DNA of 7,828 bases. Source: Thermoplasmata archaeon M9B1D (GTDB lineage Archaea; Thermoplasmatota; E2; DHVEG-1). Where the stretch lies: contig MUGC01000050.1 of NCBI GenBank assembly GCA_002900535.1, forward strand, positions 1-7,828. The letters are read 5' to 3'. Position 1 is the stretch's first letter. Each line of letters begins with the position of its first letter. Under the pieces are notes generated by a model. It did not search any database, was not told the DNA's origin, and worked only from the letters and a program-made list of their open reading frames with translations. Position numbers and translations under genes: made by a program. Shown one piece after another: positions 6,434 to 7,828 of the stretch.

Positions 6434-6937
6434 TTAGAAGTAAGGAATTTTTTTGTCGCAGTATGTCCTCATAGAGCATGCCTTACATCTTTTAAAATCG
6501 CTATGATTCATTATACTTCTGCCTGTTTTTAAACTGTATCTCATTTTTTTAATTGTAGATTCAAGTTCAAACCTTATCATCGGATCAAATGGTATTTTGT
6601 ATTGATCTGTATTATTGTAAACTAATATTCCATATGGGACAAATCCGCCATAGTGTTGTTCAAGCAAATGGCAGTACGCGGCAATCTGAAAGATATGATT
6701 TTTTTGCGGCTCACTATGATTCCCTGTTTTCAATTCAACAGGTATAAAACATTTGTTTTGTTCAACAATATAATCAGGTTTACCGGATATTTTATATTTT
6801 TTTGAATAAAAAGGATTTGCAGGTATAGACAGATCAGAATAAGTAATTCTTCCTTCTTGTATAAGATTTTTTATTTTTATTTTTTCCACATTCTTTTTTA
6901 TATTTTTTGAAAACACGAAAAAAACTATTGAAGCCAT
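6434..6937 (-). CDS. Membrane-anchored Cas4-like PD-(D/E)XK nuclease, catalytic C-terminal part
   Basis: 167 residues from ATG 6937. A hydrophobic helix opens the protein, and the open frame upstream (to about 6982) adds another dozen hydrophobic residues including DFIIITDIFIL. The RecB/Cas4 nuclease core follows: GKPDYIV (D55), PVELKTG (E68, K70) and QIAAYCHLLE (Q84, Y88). The C-terminal RCKACSMRTYC supplies three cysteines (C151, C154, C160) of a Cas4-type 4Fe-4S cluster; the fourth would be C29 of the upstream frame. Cas4 proteins are Fe-S DNA exonucleases, in CRISPR loci or solitary. Here no CRISPR array is visible, and a membrane hairpin interrupts the fold. The ATG at 6937 has no Shine-Dalgarno. 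An ATA at 6973 that overlaps the upstream gene's TAG (ATAG) lies 7 nt after GAGG and is an alternative start. Confidence 0.75.
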   Translation of the reverse strand: MASIVFFVFSKNIKKNVEKIKIKNLIQEGRITYSDLSIPANPFYSKKYKISGKPDYIVEQNKCFIPVELKTGNHSEPQKNHIFQIAAYCHLLEQHYGGFVPYGILVYNNTDQYKIPFDPMIRFELESTIKKMRYSLKTGRSIMNHSDFKRCKACSMRTYCDKKIPYF

Positions 6938-6969
6938 TAATATAAATATATCTGTAATTATAATAAAAT

Positions 6970-7257
6970 CTATAACATCACCTCAAAAAATAAAAGTAAT
7001 AATGAAATGATCAGAAGTATACTTCCAAAGAGTGCAAAGATATTTGATTTTTTAATTTCTTTTTCTGAATTGATGATTATTTTCCCAAGTTCATCATGTT
7101 TTTTAATCCCAATATCAAGATTTGCAGATATAGGTTTAAAACCGCATTTTTGGAGGAACCAAGCATTTGAACAAAAATAATATTGACCGATTTCTGAGGC
7201 ACTTATAATATTATTTTCTGAAATCTTAATTTTTCTCTTTTTGTCCATCAGACTCAT
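6970..7257 (-). CDS. N-terminal part of the split membrane Cas4-like protein
   Basis: 95 residues. ISASEIGQYYFCSNAWFLQK is the Cas4 N-terminal segment with the first cluster cysteine (C29). The following LDIGIKKHDELGKI carries the motif-I histidine (H54). A charged stretch leads into a hydrophobic helix (about 72-92), and the frame ends in TAG at 6972-6970. The remaining core (D, ExK, Q-x3-Y, three Cys) continues in the -1 frame in the next gene, so neither part alone is a complete nuclease. This may be a frameshifted gene, a sequencing error or a natural two-gene split joined by adjacent membrane helices. A weak AGGT precedes the ATG at 7257; an ATG three codons later is the other option. 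It diverges from the eRF1-like gene. Confidence 0.7.
   Translation of the reverse strand: MSLMDKKRKIKISENNIISASEIGQYYFCSNAWFLQKCGFKPISANLDIGIKKHDELGKIIINSEKEIKKSNIFALFGSILLIISLLLLFFEVML
6977..6984 (-). promoter_or_regulatory. Strong Shine-Dalgarno-like sequence at the junction of the split nuclease
   Basis: GAGGTGAT is an eight-base match to the complement of the 16S rRNA 3' end. It lies inside the last codons of the N-terminal part, just before its TAG. It is the strongest such site in the window apart from the one before the tiny remnant. It is well spaced for the ATA at 6973 but about 40 nt from the first ATG of the second part. It could drive re-initiation of the second part. Confidence 0.5.
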
Positions 7258-7332
7258 AAGAAACCTGTTATTATTTATTCTTTATCAAAGGTTAATTGAA
7301 AGTAATTTTTTTAGTTTTCAAAAGGAGTTAAA

Positions 7333-7341
7333 AACTATAAT
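7333..7341 (+). promoter_or_regulatory. TATA-like box for the eRF1-like gene
   Basis: AACTATAAT, centred near 7337, lies about 27 bp before the ATG at 7364, the spacing of an archaeal box A for a leaderless mRNA. No Shine-Dalgarno stands next to that ATG (GGAG at 7324-7327 is too far), which agrees with leaderless expression. A 6-bp inverted repeat (AATCAA/TTGATT, 7339-7344 and 7354-7359) lies between box and start. Confidence 0.4.
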
Positions 7342-7363
7342 CAAATACAATAGTTGATTTTCT

Positions 7364-7828
7364 ATGACTGAAAAACTAAATGCGTTTATTAGAGAATTAT
7401 CTGAAATATATGATCCAAAAAGCAGTGACTCATTTGTAAGTCTTTATTACTCAAAAGGATATGATAATAAATTCATCGATAGGCGAGTACATGCAATTCA
7501 ATCTGTTTTTAAAGGTGATGAACTGCAAAATTTTAACAAAACGATGAACCGAATTAAGATAATTCTCAAACAGCATCCAAATGAAAATATCGCAATATTT
7601 GCTTCCAATAAAAATAGTCTTGAGAAGCATGTAATGTTACCAATGCACATTGAAAATTCACTTATTGTTGATTCATCACCATACCTTAGACCACTTGCAA
7701 GAATACTTGATGAATGGGAGAGTTTTACGCTTCTACTTGTTAGCTCAAACTTTGCAAAAATCTACTCAATATATCTTGGAAAAGTAGAAGATACAAAAAA
7801 AATTTCAAAAGATATAATGAACAAACAT
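7364..7828 (+). CDS. eRF1/Vms1-like (baeRF-type) translation factor, N-terminal fragment (runs off the right edge)
   Basis: 155 codons to the window edge. SFVSLYYSKG (24-33), a helical region with RIKIILKQHPNENIAIFASN (63-82), then SPYLRPLARILDEWESFTLL (105-124) and VSSNFAKIYSIYLG follow the strand-helix order of the eRF1 N-terminal part leading into the release-factor domain. In classical eRF1 this segment runs into the GGQ loop, which would lie just past the window. The pattern is that of the archaeal and bacterial eRF1-related group that includes Vms1/ANKZF1-like peptidyl-tRNA hydrolases. It is probably not the principal aRF1, since no NIKS or YxCxxxF decoding motif is visible in the expected region. 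A role in ribosome rescue is inferred. An in-frame TGA just upstream fixes the start near 7364. Confidence 0.65.
   Translation, partial: MTEKLNAFIRELSEIYDPKSSDSFVSLYYSKGYDNKFIDRRVHAIQSVFKGDELQNFNKTMNRIKIILKQHPNENIAIFASNKNSLEKHVMLPMHIENSLIVDSSPYLRPLARILDEWESFTLLLVSSNFAKIYSIYLGKVEDTKKISKDIMNKH

Noticed and set aside
6962..6972. TAG read-through (pyrrolysine) to extend the N-terminal nuclease part
   Set aside because: The same frame reaches TAA within a few codons and does not connect with the catalytic half.
6970..6990. Programmed -1 frameshift joining the two nuclease frames
   Set aside because: The -1 frame has a TGA at 6985-6983, so slippage would have to occur after the T6 run, where GAG GTG ATG TTA offers no slippery heptamer; re-initiation or sequence error fits better.
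5928..7363. CRISPR array or other cas genes next to the Cas4-like protein
   Set aside because: No regularly spaced direct repeats or other Cas motifs are present; the Cas4-like pair appears solitary in this window.
1..7828. tRNA, rRNA or insertion-sequence features
   Set aside because: No tRNA-like GTTCRANNC arm with a pairing acceptor stem, no rRNA-like stretch and no transposase motif were noticed in the gaps between genes.

Overview
The window reads as archaeal chromosomal DNA, AT-rich by eye. The best taxonomic marker is a complete ABCE1 ribosome-recycling ATPase, a protein of archaea and eukaryotes. An eRF1-like translation factor supports this, as do TATA-like boxes that often sit at leaderless spacing and an oligo-T terminator. 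A histidine-utilisation locus in a low-GC archaeon would fit Thermoplasmatota-like or Asgard-like sediment lineages that ferment amino acids, but the sequence alone does not settle the lineage.

Positions 1-3285 hold a histidine-degradation locus. The 5' end of glutamate formimidoyltransferase (ftcD) runs leftward out of the window. Imidazolonepropionase (hutI) diverges from it across only 55 bp. An APC-superfamily amino acid permease carrying a C-terminal PTS EIIA-like domain follows on the same strand. HutI makes N-formimidoyl-glutamate, FtcD would pass its formimino group to a folate, and the permease plausibly imports the substrate.

Positions 3277-5697 are on the minus strand. They hold ABCE1 and, downstream, a two-helix membrane protein of unknown function with a tandemly repeated cytosolic domain. 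That protein's gene converges on the permease gene with a 9-bp overlap.

Positions 5698-7363 are looser. They contain a 245-bp divergent intergenic region with a perfect 20-bp palindrome, a small protein gene of 64-69 codons followed by a T8 terminator, the remnant of a tiny gene interrupted by an in-frame TAA, and a membrane-anchored Cas4-like PD-(D/E)XK nuclease split over two reading frames. No CRISPR array or other cas gene is visible.

From 7364 to the right edge runs the N-terminal part of an eRF1/Vms1-like (baeRF-type) protein, cut off before the region where a GGQ-type loop would be expected. The points most worth a second look are the split membrane nuclease with a strong Shine-Dalgarno-like sequence at its junction, the permease-EIIA fusion beside hut genes, the repeat-containing membrane protein, the palindrome, and the release-factor relative close to ABCE1.
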